A stretch of 64,000 nt of DNA from Symbiodinium natans (lineage: Eukaryota > Sar > Dinophyceae > Suessiales > Symbiodiniaceae), in the NCBI GenBank assembly GCA_905221605.1, contig CAJNDS010002657.1:468501-532500 (forward strand), given 5' to 3'. Shown piece after piece: positions 13,301 to 20,109 of the stretch. The position numbers were made by a program, and so were the translations under genes. The notes beneath the pieces are model-generated. The model made no database searches. It was given only the letters and a program-made list of their open reading frames with translations, and was not told where the DNA came from. Each line of letters starts with the position of its first letter. Position 1 is the stretch's first letter.

Positions 13301-16300
13301 GAGTTGTCCTGAGGACCAGGTCGTCCAGGTCCCCGTCCAGAAGCAGGCGCGGTCATCTGCAGAGCCCTCGGGCCCTAGGACATCCCACAAGGGCAAAGCC
13401 CCAAACCCAAAACCCTTCAAAAGCCTGTAGAGCCCTCAAGCCCCCAAAGCCTCATAGGGTTTGGGGCTTTTGGAGGCTTCGCTACTTGGAGGTTCACGGG
13501 TAGTTATGAGTAGGGTGAAATGTATGGAAACTAGAGTTACAACCTTATTTAGGGTGCTTGTAACCCTACACCCTAAACCCTAAACCCTAAACCCTAAACC
13601 CTAAACCCTAAACCCTAAACCCTAAACCCTAAACCCTAAACCCTAAACCCTAAACCCGAAACCCTAAACCCTAAAACCCTACTTCTAACTACCCATGTAC
13701 CTCCAAGTACGGCTGCTTGAAACCCAACCGGCGCGAGGAGTGCTGGCGCGCTTGCATCAACACGTCCTGGGCATCCTCTCAGAACCACCTGTGCCCTTAG
13801 GGTTGATGGTCTGGGGTTTAGGGTTTAGGGTTTAGGGTTTAGGGCCCGGCTCCCCTCAACCACGCAGCCCCAAAAATCCCCTTACACTCGACCACAATAA
13901 GCCCCCCGGGGCCAGGTCCAGGTCCCCGTCGTCCAGAAGGTGCAGAAGACGGTGAAGGTGCCCCAGATCCAGTACGAGGACTGGGCTTAGGGGTTAGGGT
14001 TTAGGGGAGTTTAGAGGGGGGGTTTAGGGGGGTTTAGGGGGTTTAGGGGGTTTTAGGGGGGTTTCAGGGGGTTTAGGGGGTTTAGGGGGTTTAGGGGGTT
14101 TAGGGGGGTTTAGGGGGTTTAGGGGGTTTAGGGGGTTTAGGGGGTTTAGGGGGTTTAGGGGGTTTAGGGGGTTTAGGGGGTTTAGGCGGGGGTTTAGGGC
14201 TTAGGGTCTGATTTCTCGAGTTCCGAGCCCCAAACCCTAAGACTACAAAAACCTCCCAGGACCAGATCGTGGAGGTGCCCGTGCAGAAGGTGGTGCACGT
14301 CCCCGTCGTCCAGCCGGTGCAGAGTTCTCAGGCAAGCGCCTTTTGCTTGTCAACAAAATTTCATAAGGCGCTTTTTAGTGTCTCCAAGCGCCTTTGCAAC
14401 ACGATCTTTACACGCCTCGACGTGCCGCTCCAGCGGCAAGCGGCGGCGGCCTTCGAGGGTCTTGAAGTGTCTTCAACCGGCTATGAGCGCTTTTTTCAAA
14501 CCCGTTCAGCTACGTATTCACGATCACTCATCTTTAAGCGCCAGAATCCTCAATTCCATGCAAGAATCGCGCTTGAGCAATCACCTTAAGGCTTCCTTAA
14601 GCAGATGTCCTTATATGAGCTCCTGTCAATGTTTAAAGAGACTCAGAGGCGTAAAGGTTCCCCGGCTTGGAGGCCGAACGCAACTCTGCAACCGACTTCC
14701 TTCCGAACCTCTCACAAGCACCCCCCCCCCCTCCCGCCCGTTTACCCCGGAAGAAGCAGGGCGGCGCATTGCCTTGATCAATGCAGCAGCCCTTTTCTTT
14801 CGATGCGTCTTAAGGGTCACGCGTACTTTTAAGAGGGTTTAGGGGGTCTAAGTTGGGCCGATGAGGGGCCCGGTCGTTCTGGCTTCTCAACTGCGGTTCG
14901 AGATTCTGGGGTGATTGAACACGCAGTGGAGGGTTCAGTTTTCTGGGTTGTGGTTTCAGGTTCGGAGAGTTTCGGGGTTCATGGTCTACGTCTTTCAGGC
15001 CAATCCCTTAGGTTTTTTTGGCGGTGATCGTCACAAGACATTGGCAACTGCCTGTCCTGAAACTCACGAGAAAGGGAGAGCAGCCCCCGTAGCCAACCAT
15101 GTGTCGCTGCTCCACGACCTTAAGCTGAGCTCTTAAAACTTAAAACTCAATCTGGCCATGCAGGCTCCCATGCAGATGGCCCCAGGGCAGATGGGAGGCC
15201 CAGGGCAGATGGCCGGCCCAGGGCAGATGGGTGGCCCAGGGCAGATGATGGGCCCAGGCCAGATGATGGGTCCAGGCCAGATGGCTGCCCCTGGACAATT
15301 GGCTGGTCCAGGGCAGCTTGCCGGCCCAGGGCAGCCGGTCGGACCAGGCCAGATGGGCGGCCCAATCCAAACGATGGGTCCTGGCCAGATGGCACCGACC
15401 CCCTATGGGGCGTCATCGACGCAGATGGCCCCGCCCGGCACCTACGGTGCGCCGATGCAGGTGCCCTGGTTTCGTTCGGTTTTTGTTCATTTTTTGATAA
15501 CGTCAGGAAGGTGCCAAGCTGGCACCAGGCAACCCTTTGACTCCTCAGCAGACCCAAGTGAAAGCTTGGCAATCTTAAACGCTCTTGGAGCGCCCCAAAA
15601 CCCTAACTTGTCCCAAAAAGGGGCCCCAATCTCAGGGACCTGGTGGACCCGCCGGTCCAGGGCAGAGCTCCGTGATGCAGGGAGCGCCGAGGCAAGGGCA
15701 GCTGTTGGGGAAGGGGGGCTGCAGCTTAAGGGGGTTCAGGGTTGGCCCAAGGACTTCTTGGATTCGTGCTGCGCGTGCGTTCTTCTTACGACCCGCTGAG
15801 GTGGCATCGTGATTCACAGTCCTTGCTTTTGCTTGCGGCGTTGTGGTAATTGCAAACGTACGCTCTTAGCTTACGAGCATGGTGCTGGAACCCGGCTCGA
15901 ATGCCTGCTACACGAAAGCACACGTATGCATCAGACTTGTCCTGAGCCTATAAGCCCTAAACCCCAAACTCTGACATCAACCTTCTTCCTAAACCTCCAA
16001 AGCAAAGACCGGGGGCCGAGTCATCCCAGGACGGTGGAGGTGCCTCAGATCCAATACGAGGACCAGGTGGTGCAGGTCCCCATCCAGAAGCAGGCTTCCC
16101 GCGCTGCTTGTAAATCCATACTACCACGTGCTCAAGATTTTCCTCAAAGACTTGCCCCCGCCGCCTCCGCGTGAGAGCAGGAAGAGGACCCTAATAAACC
16201 TCAGACCCCAAACCCTAAACACCCCCAGGTCCCAAACTCTCTTTGTGGTGCTGACACAGGTTCACGTGCCCATGATCCAGACAGTCCAGAAGACTGTGGA

Positions 16301-19233
16301 GGTGCCGCAGATCCAGCCCCTTGACTGAGCAGGGTTTGGGGGCGTTTAGTGTTGTTTTGGTTTTCTTTTCAATCTTCAGGATAGTGCAGTTTTCTGTGTT
16401 TGCAGGTTTCCAGCCTCTATGATTTCTATATTTTGCTATTCTGTTAAATCTTACAGTTCGTGTACTTGTGGTCTTTTACTTGTTCCTTATATTACTTCAT
16501 GTTGCTCCATGCTGCTTCATAGACATAATTTACGTCTCTTTTTGCTTAGACATATTCATTTCTGACTTAGATGTTTGATCTCCCGTCTATGGGGGTTTCC
16601 GAAAATAGGGGTCCCTTTTGGGGTCCTTTAAGGGGATTCTATTTGGGGTATAAACGGGCACCCCTTTCCCTGTAAAATCTTTATCTTTTGGAGCCCGAAG
16701 CTTCGAGCTTTGCGACCTCAAAACACAAAAGCCTACCTAGTGAGGTACATGGACAAGGTGGTTGAGGTGCCAGTGCAGAAGCAGGTGCATGTGCCCCTGG
16801 TCCAGACGGCTCTTCGGCGGCAGACCCGATGTCAGGAACCATTTCTAGCCCCAAACCCTAAAAACCTTAAAGCTGCGGGAAGGATTTGGGACGTTAATCC
16901 AAGCTTCAAAGTCTGCTGCCGCATCCTAGGCTTGAAGCCCTGGGAACTTTCAGTTCTCGATGCCCCAGGCCCCTACCTAGACCCCAAGCCCCCAAACCCC
17001 AAACCCCAAGCCCCAAGCCCCAAACCCTACACCCTAAACCCTAAACCCTAAATCCTCAGGTGCATCGTCCGGTGGAGGTGCCGCAGATCGAGTACATCGA
17101 TTCTTGGCAAAGCAGCGACGACGTCTTCCATTTTGGGATGAGTGGTGTGGGGGTACTCGAGGGTTTCCAGAGCTTCCATCTGGATGGCACCAAGCTCCCA
17201 GTAGTTCAGGTAGGTCTTGCATTCTGGACACGTGCGCACGCACAGTCGCCCACAACCAAGCCGAAACAGCAATCGAACCCAAAAACCCCAAAGCCCTCTT
17301 CGCCAATATGAAGAAGATACTTCTGGGGTCGTTTGTGTAGCTTTCGGTGTGGGTGTGGGTTTGTCAGATGTGCGATCTGAGGGGTTGAGGTTCGATGGCG
17401 CTCCGAGGCAGACCTGCATCCCTACACGGCCGTCGCGGTCCTTAAAACTTTCGACCCCGAAGTCCTCAAACCCTCGACCCAACCCCGCGATTCAGGACCA
17501 CCATGTGCACATCCCCATCCAGAAGCACCGCCATGTGCCAGTGCAGATCCCGGTCCAGCGCCCCGTGGAGGCCCGGTCGCTGCACGCGAGCTACAATTCA
17601 GCCGTTGTAAGCTTCGGGTTCCGGAAGAACGACAAGAACCGGCACCAGCAAGAAGACAAGCTGTAGAAGCACCAGTGCAAGCACCACCAGAACCAGCAGC
17701 GGCAGCAGCGCCACCAGCAGCACCGCCGCCCGCCACCACCACTACCATATCGATGATGGCTCCAAAGCCGGGACAACGATGCCGATAACGACCACGACGA
17801 CGACCGAAGCCCCGCCTTCATCTGCTGTACCTGAGGCAGTGTGTGTTCTAGCCGACCCTGCGAAACAAGTCCTCCCTGAGACTGTGGGGCAAGAGTGGTC
17901 GTCTGTACCAACCCACCCCATCAAGCCTTGGCCTGACCTTGTGCAGCTTACCCAAGGACCCGGACCTGACCGTGTATAGGCTCTTGGCGGGCGTGCCTTC
18001 ACGAGTCTTCGAGTTGCTCTCTGGCCACGGGCGGGGGGGGGGGGGACGCGTCCCCATCGCTAAGATCTCTATAGAAGGCAAAGACACACGCCTTGTCCTG
18101 GACAGCACCGTGTGCCATGTGAACCCTTCCTGCACGAGCACCCACACCAAGAGCATCACCGTTACCCCGCCGCCGCGGCGACCGTCACAGCCACGATCGG
18201 GGATGACGATGGCGACAACGACAGTGTCACCAGCAACACCAGCTTCAACCGCCACCAGACTAGGAACGGTTAACAGCACGAAAACTTGAGCACACTTCGA
18301 CCAGTAGGGCTGTTGTCAGTATCGTGCGGCCGAAATTTGGTGCAATGCACAAGACCGCAAGATCCGAGACCTGAAGTGTGAGCGACACGTGAAGCTTGCA
18401 TCCGAGCCCAGGAAAACTTCCATAAACGCGCAAACCCTCCATCGTCGTAGGTCAACGTGATCGAGACCACGGAGAAGGTTGTGGACATCCCAATCGTCAA
18501 GCAGCGGGAGGTGCCGCAGGCCGGGTCTCTGTTTGGGATACCTTGTCGTAGTTGTATTCTCAGAGGGTTTCCAGTTTCCAGCCAATTCATGCTTTTGTGG
18601 AGGTCCAGACCGTTGAGCGAGTCGTCGAAGTGCCGATGGTGCGGCCCTCGGGATTTGGGTTTAGGGGGTTCTGGGGTTTGGCGTTTCGCGACGTAGGGAG
18701 AGCCCAAAGCCGAAAGCCCAACTGCACCCCGCTTTGCTTAGATTTTCCGATTTACGGGGCTCCTGTGCCATGATTTCGTTTCGAGATTGCGATAGGAAGC
18801 GTGCCTTTACGTAATTCAAGTCTTTCAGACAGCATCCAGTTGTCGTGCAGCGCAGCTCGCTGCTTCGTGCTTGAAAGACCCACCCAGGTGCAGGTGGTCC
18901 AGAAGGTCGTGGAGATCCCTACGGCGATACGGGGGGGGGGGGGGGGGGGGGGCGGGTGTTGCGGCTTGCGCAAAAGAAGGTTGAAGCTTGTTGAAGGTTT
19001 GGGGTTCTGCAGGCTTCAGAAGGGCTTCGCATTTCGAGTTCGACATCGCGCCGATGCGGGCCCAAGCCACCCAATTCTTGGAGCTTGAAATTCTGAGTCC
19101 TAAGCCCCTGAGCATCCCTGAGCCCAACGCCTCAACCAAAATCCACAACCTCAAAGATCCCTGGTGCCAGGAGGGCCAGACGGTGCAGGGCACCGTAAGG
19201 GAAGTTGACATCCCCGCCGAGCCCCGCCGCGAG
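165..19233 (+). CDS. Gene 1: alveolin-repeat (IMC-type) cortical protein, multi-exon, 5' end outside the window
   Basis: About 45 short exons, each listed below, encode Val/Pro/Glu/Gln-rich repeats such as VEQIVEVPVPM, EEVVHVPK and VPQIQYEDQVVQVP. This is the repeat type of alveolins (inner membrane complex proteins), which in alveolates form the filament network under the cortical alveolar sacs; that role is family knowledge. Exons keep frame through phase 0 or phase 2 junctions and nearly all begin with G after AG. Of 36 confidently placed donors I read 26 GC, 6 GA and 4 GT. No start codon is seen because the 5' end lies left of base 1. The gene has a collinear tandem paralogue at 38231-63993. 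Oddities are two Pro/Gly-rich cassettes inserted in phase (1875-2919 and 15164-15691). The alveolin-like part ends near 19233; the 3' exons may belong to the same gene or to the next one. Confidence 0.82.
494..523 (+). CDS. Gene 1 exon, alveolin repeat
   Basis: Reads VPVEQTVEVP; donor GCACCT. The partner exon 43478-43518 is 11 nt longer, so the intron position differs between the copies. Confidence 0.75.
681..719 (+). CDS. Gene 1 exon, alveolin repeat
   Basis: Acceptor CCTAG; reads VPMMQEQQVHVPK; donor GCCCGG. Partner 43842-43869 is shorter by 11 nt. Confidence 0.78.
1001..1243 (+). CDS. Gene 1 large alveolin exon (three gene 2 exons fused)
   Basis: 81 uninterrupted codons from VMTQKRQMHQHVEQVVEVP to RIVHQPVEQIVE, donor GCCTTC. 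Codons 1-26, 27-58 and 59-81 correspond exactly to gene 2 exons 44402-44479, 45019-45114 and 45506-45574. Confidence 0.9.
1352..1396 (+). CDS. Gene 1 exon, alveolin repeat (3' limit uncertain)
   Basis: Acceptor GTCGAG; reads VPVPVAQEQVVPMPQ; a GC donor (GCCGTC) follows. The frame continues AVTRT, resembling gene 2 VVTQTRTS (46023-46091), so the exon may run to about 1411. Confidence 0.65.
2180..2230 (+). CDS. Gene 1 mini-exon, GAPYGAP unit
   Basis: Reads APGQPQGAPYGAPQGMM, 17 codons in phase 0; donor GCCGGG. It is the most regular member of the array. Confidence 0.6.
2347..2397 (+). CDS. Gene 1 mini-exon, GAPYGAP unit
   Basis: Reads APGQPQGAPYGAPQGMM; CCAG acceptor and GCCGGG donor. Confidence 0.6.
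2747..2797 (+). CDS. Gene 1 mini-exon, GAPYGAP unit
   Basis: Reads APGQPQGAPYGAPQGMM with synonymous changes only relative to the other full units; CCAG acceptor and GCCGGA donor-side sequence. Confidence 0.6.
3081..3146 (+). CDS. Gene 1 exon, alveolin repeat (partner 46604-46669)
   Basis: Reads EQVVQVPKIMTQTRVIQQH then VEQ, 22 codons; donor GTTTGG, whereas the partner uses GC. Confidence 0.85.
3503..3532 (+). CDS. Gene 1 exon, alveolin repeat (partner 47082-47111)
   Basis: Reads VVEIPIPQTQ, 10 codons; donor GCCTGG, whereas the partner uses GA. Confidence 0.8.
3941..3976 (+). CDS. Gene 1 exon, alveolin repeat (partner 48401-48436)
   Basis: Reads EQVVHVPKIIPQ; GA donor (GAGAGG). The next exon starts GAGCGC, so CAG|GAG is repeated at both junctions. 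Confidence 0.78.
4124..4183 (+). CDS. Gene 1 exon, alveolin repeat (partner 49039-49098)
   Basis: Reads ERIVHQHVEQVVEVHVPMTQ, 20 codons; GA donor (GACCTT), and the partner also uses GACC. Confidence 0.85.
4410..4472 (+). CDS. Gene 1 exon, alveolin repeat (partner 50139-50201)
   Basis: Reads EQVVHVPKVMQQERAHHFH then VE, 21 codons; donor GCGCGC. Confidence 0.85.
4814..4870 (+). CDS. Gene 1 exon, alveolin repeat (partner 50363-50419)
   Basis: Reads EIVDVPVEQHIEQVVHVPK, 19 codons; donor GTGTCT, with GC in the partner. Confidence 0.87.
4920..4985 (-). repeat. CCCTAAA telomere-like tract, intronic
   Basis: Degenerate CCCTAAA/CCCTAAG units. Confidence 0.9.
5640..5706 (-). repeat. CCCTAAA tract abutting an acceptor
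   Basis: Ends about 5 nt before exon 5711-5755. Confidence 0.92.
5711..5755 (+). CDS. Gene 1 exon, alveolin repeat (partner 50738-50782)
   Basis: Reads VQKVEKIVHNPVDLE; donor GCGAGT. A CCCTAAA tract ends just before the acceptor. Confidence 0.87.
6091..6132 (+). CDS. Gene 1 exon, alveolin repeat (partner 51589-51630)
   Basis: Acceptor is GCCGAG; reads VEVPRPVVIEKVVQ; donor GCGGGC. Confidence 0.85.
6360..6456. mobile_element. Family C hairpin element
   Basis: Starts CTTGGGATACTCTCCCCTTA and ends AGTATAAGGGGGAATATCCC; same family as 44717-44820. Confidence 0.72.
7020..7285. repeat. TAC/ACT trinucleotide microsatellite
   Basis: Two long ACT blocks separated by CTCCTA-type repeats. The long open frames across it are low-complexity artefacts. 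Confidence 0.95.
7295..7807. mobile_element. Inverted-repeat-bounded element with nested hairpin repeats
   Basis: A perfect 27-bp inverted repeat (7295-7321 and 7781-7807, core GGCGGGGCCCTGGAACTCAT) bounds about 513 bp. Inside lie the AGCCCC array and a 10-bp repeat family present in both orientations: GACGGGTTCC at 7506-7540 and GGAACCCGTC at 7627-7712. It sits in an ACT/TAC-type repeat that continues on both sides. No transposase is seen; it could be a non-autonomous element or a fold-back. Confidence 0.65.
7356..7496. repeat. CCCCAG hexamer microsatellite
   Basis: About 23 units of AGCCCC. Confidence 0.95.
7812..8035. repeat. TAC/TAG and CTC-rich microsatellite
   Basis: Degenerate ACTAGT, ACTCGC and CTCCTA repeats on the right side of the inverted-repeat element. 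Confidence 0.85.
8189..8233 (+). CDS. Gene 1 exon, alveolin repeat (partner 52028-52072)
   Basis: Reads VPTVHVEEKIVRVPK; donor GCTGCT. It follows the longest internal intron of the alveolin part (6133-8188). Confidence 0.87.
8370..8459 (+). CDS. Gene 1 exon, VVDTVVQNTVE segment (partner 53261-53356)
   Basis: Acceptor CTGAG; starts VLNTVVDTVVQNTVETVE and ends VVAPWPGF, 30 codons; donor GCTTTG. Very similar to the partner, which has two extra codons at the donor. Confidence 0.88.
9028..9069 (+). CDS. Gene 1 exon, basic segment (partner 53961-54002)
   Basis: Reads VHKVVQRKRPIVQE; GA donor (GACCAC). Confidence 0.85.
9070..9835 (+). other. Intron without recognised exon
   Basis: Contains a GTCGTCGTGG microsatellite near 9129 and three copies of a CCRTCCAAGTGNA word (about 9544, 9588, 9706) resembling a worn alveolin exon (IQV codons), but without frame. 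Confidence 0.45.
9836..9856 (+). CDS. Gene 1 microexon (partner 54588-54608)
   Basis: 21 nt reading DTVQVPK between CGCAG and donor GCGACT. Supported because the partner has the same length, frame and flanks (DVVQVPK). Confidence 0.78.
10040..10084 (+). CDS. Gene 1 exon, alveolin repeat (partner 54836-54880)
   Basis: Reads VVVQHVPVQKVVEKQ; donor GCCGGT. Confidence 0.87.
10345..10407. repeat. AT microsatellite followed by T and G runs
   Basis: AT dinucleotides, then poly-T and poly-G, in the intron before exon 10637. Confidence 0.9.
10637..10698 (+). CDS. Gene 1 exon, alveolin repeat, phase 2 end (partner 55401-55462)
   Basis: Reads VSVPVVQEVEQIVDVPVVKQ plus AG; donor GCAGCC; the Arg codon is completed by the next exon. 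Confidence 0.84.
11037..11076 (+). CDS. Gene 1 exon, alveolin repeat (partner 56120-56159)
   Basis: G plus HLPMVQKVEKQIQ; donor GCCCTG. Confidence 0.82.
11096..11519. mobile_element. Family A element containing a family E element
   Basis: Outer ends CCTGGAGGTTCGTAGG and ACCCATGAATCTCCAAG. Inside, the motif TTGTCAAAATNANNGTNCCT occurs at about 11118 and 11243, and its inverse near 11305. Confidence 0.55.
11863..11916 (+). CDS. Gene 1 exon, alveolin repeat (partner 56451-56504)
   Basis: Reads VPQIQYMDHHVEVPIQKQ; donor GCGGAT. Confidence 0.87.
12218..12329 (+). repeat. TTTAGGG tract
   Basis: About 15 units just before the acceptor of exon 12339. This is the opposite polarity to the general trend. 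Confidence 0.95.
12339..12380 (+). CDS. Gene 1 exon, alveolin repeat (first half of gene 2 exon 57763-57858)
   Basis: Reads VHVPMVQTVQKHIE; donor GCACCG. Gene 2 has no intron here. Confidence 0.87.
12814..12867 (+). CDS. Gene 1 exon, alveolin repeat (second half of gene 2 exon 57763-57858)
   Basis: Acceptor CTGAG; reads VPQVVFEDEVVHVPIQKQ; donor GCGCTC. Confidence 0.87.
13077..13139 (+). CDS. Gene 1 exon, alveolin repeat (partner 58165-58233)
   Basis: Starts VHVPMVQKVQKTVEVPQVQ and ends YE, 21 codons; GA donor (GACGGC). The partner extends two codons further. Confidence 0.84.
13314..13346 (+). CDS. Gene 1 exon, alveolin repeat (partner 59016-59042)
   Basis: Acceptor CTGAG; reads DQVVQVPVQKQ; donor GCGCGG. 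The partner lacks the first two codons. Confidence 0.84.
13484..13708. mobile_element. Family A inverted-repeat element with nested CCCTAAA tract
   Basis: Left arm ACTTGGAGGTTCACGGGTAG; right arm is its near-perfect reverse complement (ends CTCCAAGT). About 17 CCCTAAA units lie between the arms. Confidence 0.75.
13916..13978 (+). CDS. Gene 1 exon, alveolin repeat (partner 59983-60045)
   Basis: Starts VQVPVVQKVQKTVKVPQIQ and ends YE; GA donor (GACTGG), also GA in the partner. Confidence 0.86.
13985..14206 (+). repeat. Variant TTTAGGGGG tract
   Basis: Units of about 9-10 bp with extra G, immediately after the donor of exon 13916-13978. Confidence 0.92.
14260..14331 (+). CDS. Gene 1 exon, alveolin repeat (partner 60799-60863)
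   Basis: Starts DQIVEVPVQKVVHVPVVQP and ends VQSSQ; donor GCAAGC. It ends in phase 0 where the partner ends in phase 2, which matches its joining to the GPGQM exon. Confidence 0.76.
14332..15163 (+). other. Intron between alveolin exon and GPGQM exon
   Basis: Overlapping open frames on both strands without recognisable domains. AAGCGCC-like words recur at 14337-14400. Reads as intron. Confidence 0.5.
15164..15460 (+). CDS. Gene 1 exon, GPGQM repeat cassette
   Basis: 99 codons in phase 0 after GCAG: APMQMAPGQMGGPGQM, then many GPGQM/GPGQL repeats, ending YGAPMQ before a GT donor. Met/Gln/Gly/Pro-rich and unlike the alveolin repeats around it. Gene 2 has no equivalent between 60863 and 62302. 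Confidence 0.75.
15636..15691 (+). CDS. Gene 1 exon, second GPGQ cassette exon
   Basis: Reads GPGGPAGPGQSSVMQGAP plus AG; donor GCAAGG. The phase 2 end fits the phase of the next alveolin exon at 16030 exactly. Confidence 0.7.
16030..16093 (+). CDS. Gene 1 exon, alveolin repeat (gene 2 exons 62302-62338 and 63259-63285 fused)
   Basis: G plus TVEVPQIQYEDQVVQVPIQK and Q, 21 codons; donor GCTTCC. Confidence 0.87.
16260..16315 (+). CDS. Gene 1 exon, alveolin repeat (partner 63594-63649)
   Basis: Reads VHVPMIQTVQKTVEVPQI plus CA; GC donor (GCCCCT). The split Gln codon is completed by the next exon. Confidence 0.85.
16745..16808 (+). CDS. Gene 1 exon, alveolin repeat (partner 63930-63993)
   Basis: G plus YMDKVVEVPVQKQVHVPLVQ and T; donor GCTCTT. 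Confidence 0.86.
17060..17098 (+). CDS. Gene 1 exon, alveolin repeat
   Basis: Reads VHRPVEVPQIEYI; GA donor (GATTCT); a CCCTAAA tract abuts the acceptor. The partner lies beyond the window. Confidence 0.78.
17496..17570 (+). CDS. Gene 1 exon, alveolin repeat
   Basis: Starts DHHVHIPIQKHRHVPVQ and ends VQRPVE, 25 codons; donor GCCCGG. Confidence 0.82.
17571..18450 (+). other. Intron of 880 bp with coding-like composition
   Basis: GC-rich with ACCACGACG and CAGCAG-type trinucleotide repeats giving overlapping open frames on both strands. No alveolin motif and no consistent splice frame. Confidence 0.5.
18451..18519 (+). CDS. Gene 1 exon, alveolin repeat
   Basis: Starts VNVIETTEKVVDIPIVKQ and ends REVPQ; donor GCCGGG. 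Confidence 0.8.
18603..18638 (+). CDS. Gene 1 exon, alveolin repeat
   Basis: Reads VQTVERVVEVPM; GT donor (GTGCGG). Confidence 0.74.
18888..18923 (+). CDS. Gene 1 exon, alveolin repeat
   Basis: Reads VQVVQKVVEIPT; donor GCGATA, with a poly-G run just inside the intron. Confidence 0.76.
19171..19233 (+). CDS. Gene 1 last alveolin-like exon
   Basis: Starts EGQTVQGTVREVDIPAEP and ends RRE; GA donor (GATGGA). An internal GTAAGG at 19195 could shorten it to 24 nt. Confidence 0.6.
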
Positions 19234-20082
19234 GATGGAAGCGTTGGGGGTGTAGGGAGTCCCCTAAAATCCCTAAAATCCCTAGAATCCCTAGAATCCC
19301 TAAGATCCCTAGAATCCCTAAGATCCCTAAAAATCCCTGAAATCCCTAAAATCCCTGAAATATGCTAATTCTAAACCCTAAGCCCTGAAGCCCTAGCAGC
19401 TCTCAATCCCGAAGTGTTCTGTGAACCTCTGAAGCCCTCAAACTCGTTCCATGGTCTCTAAACCGCCAAGCTTGGTTGTTCAGGGCGGCGTAGGGCTTAG
19501 GGTGTTTTGGGTATAGGGTTTAGGGTTTAGGGTTTAGGGTTTAGGGTTTAGGGTAGTTCGAAACCCTGAAAACCCTAGCACGAACAACTCAAAGCCCCCC
19601 AAACCTTTGCGTCCAGCAAGCATGCGCGTCTGTCTGCGTGGGCACGCTTACTTCAAAGTACTGAAGGATGGTACGGTTCCTGCAACGGACTGTAGCTCCC
19701 AGGCATGCTAAAACAAGCAAGGCTAAGAATCAGGTTCAGGTTCAGGATTGCAGGGTTCAGTTTGATTTTTTGGTTTGTAGGGCCCTATGCAACGCACTCC
19801 CGGCATCGTGCAGTCTTCTGGTCAAGACCATGCGTGCAGCGCCAGATCCCAAACCCAACAAGAGCCCTTGCTGGCCGCACTAGGGTGCCGGCGGCATCCC
19901 AACCCAAAGCCATCCTAGTCTCAGTCGAGTGTTGATGTAGAGTTCAGGGTTTCCGGCGTTTCCGGGCTGTTTATCAGCCCCGATGTCTTGGGGATCGAGG
20001 TCTTCGGCTCCGATTTAAGACTTGGGAGACCAGCATATGCTAGGATCATGGTCGAGGGTTTGGGAACACTGGTTTCGGGTAG

Positions 20083-20109
20083 GAGCACCCGACGCAGACT
20101 GTCCAGCAG
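20083..20109 (+). CDS. Candidate short exon
   Basis: GTAG acceptor; reads EHPTQTVQQ; GC donor; phase 0. Single copy, so support is limited to frame and sites. Confidence 0.4.

Noticed and set aside
14378-14842. 154-codon + strand open frame
   Set aside because: It lies between two well-supported exons, overlaps other open frames and has no recognisable motif; best read as intron.
19260-19365. AATCCCTA repeats giving a SLESLRSLKIPEIP frame
   Set aside because: Simple tandem octamer-like repeat just after a GA donor; coding reading is a by-product.
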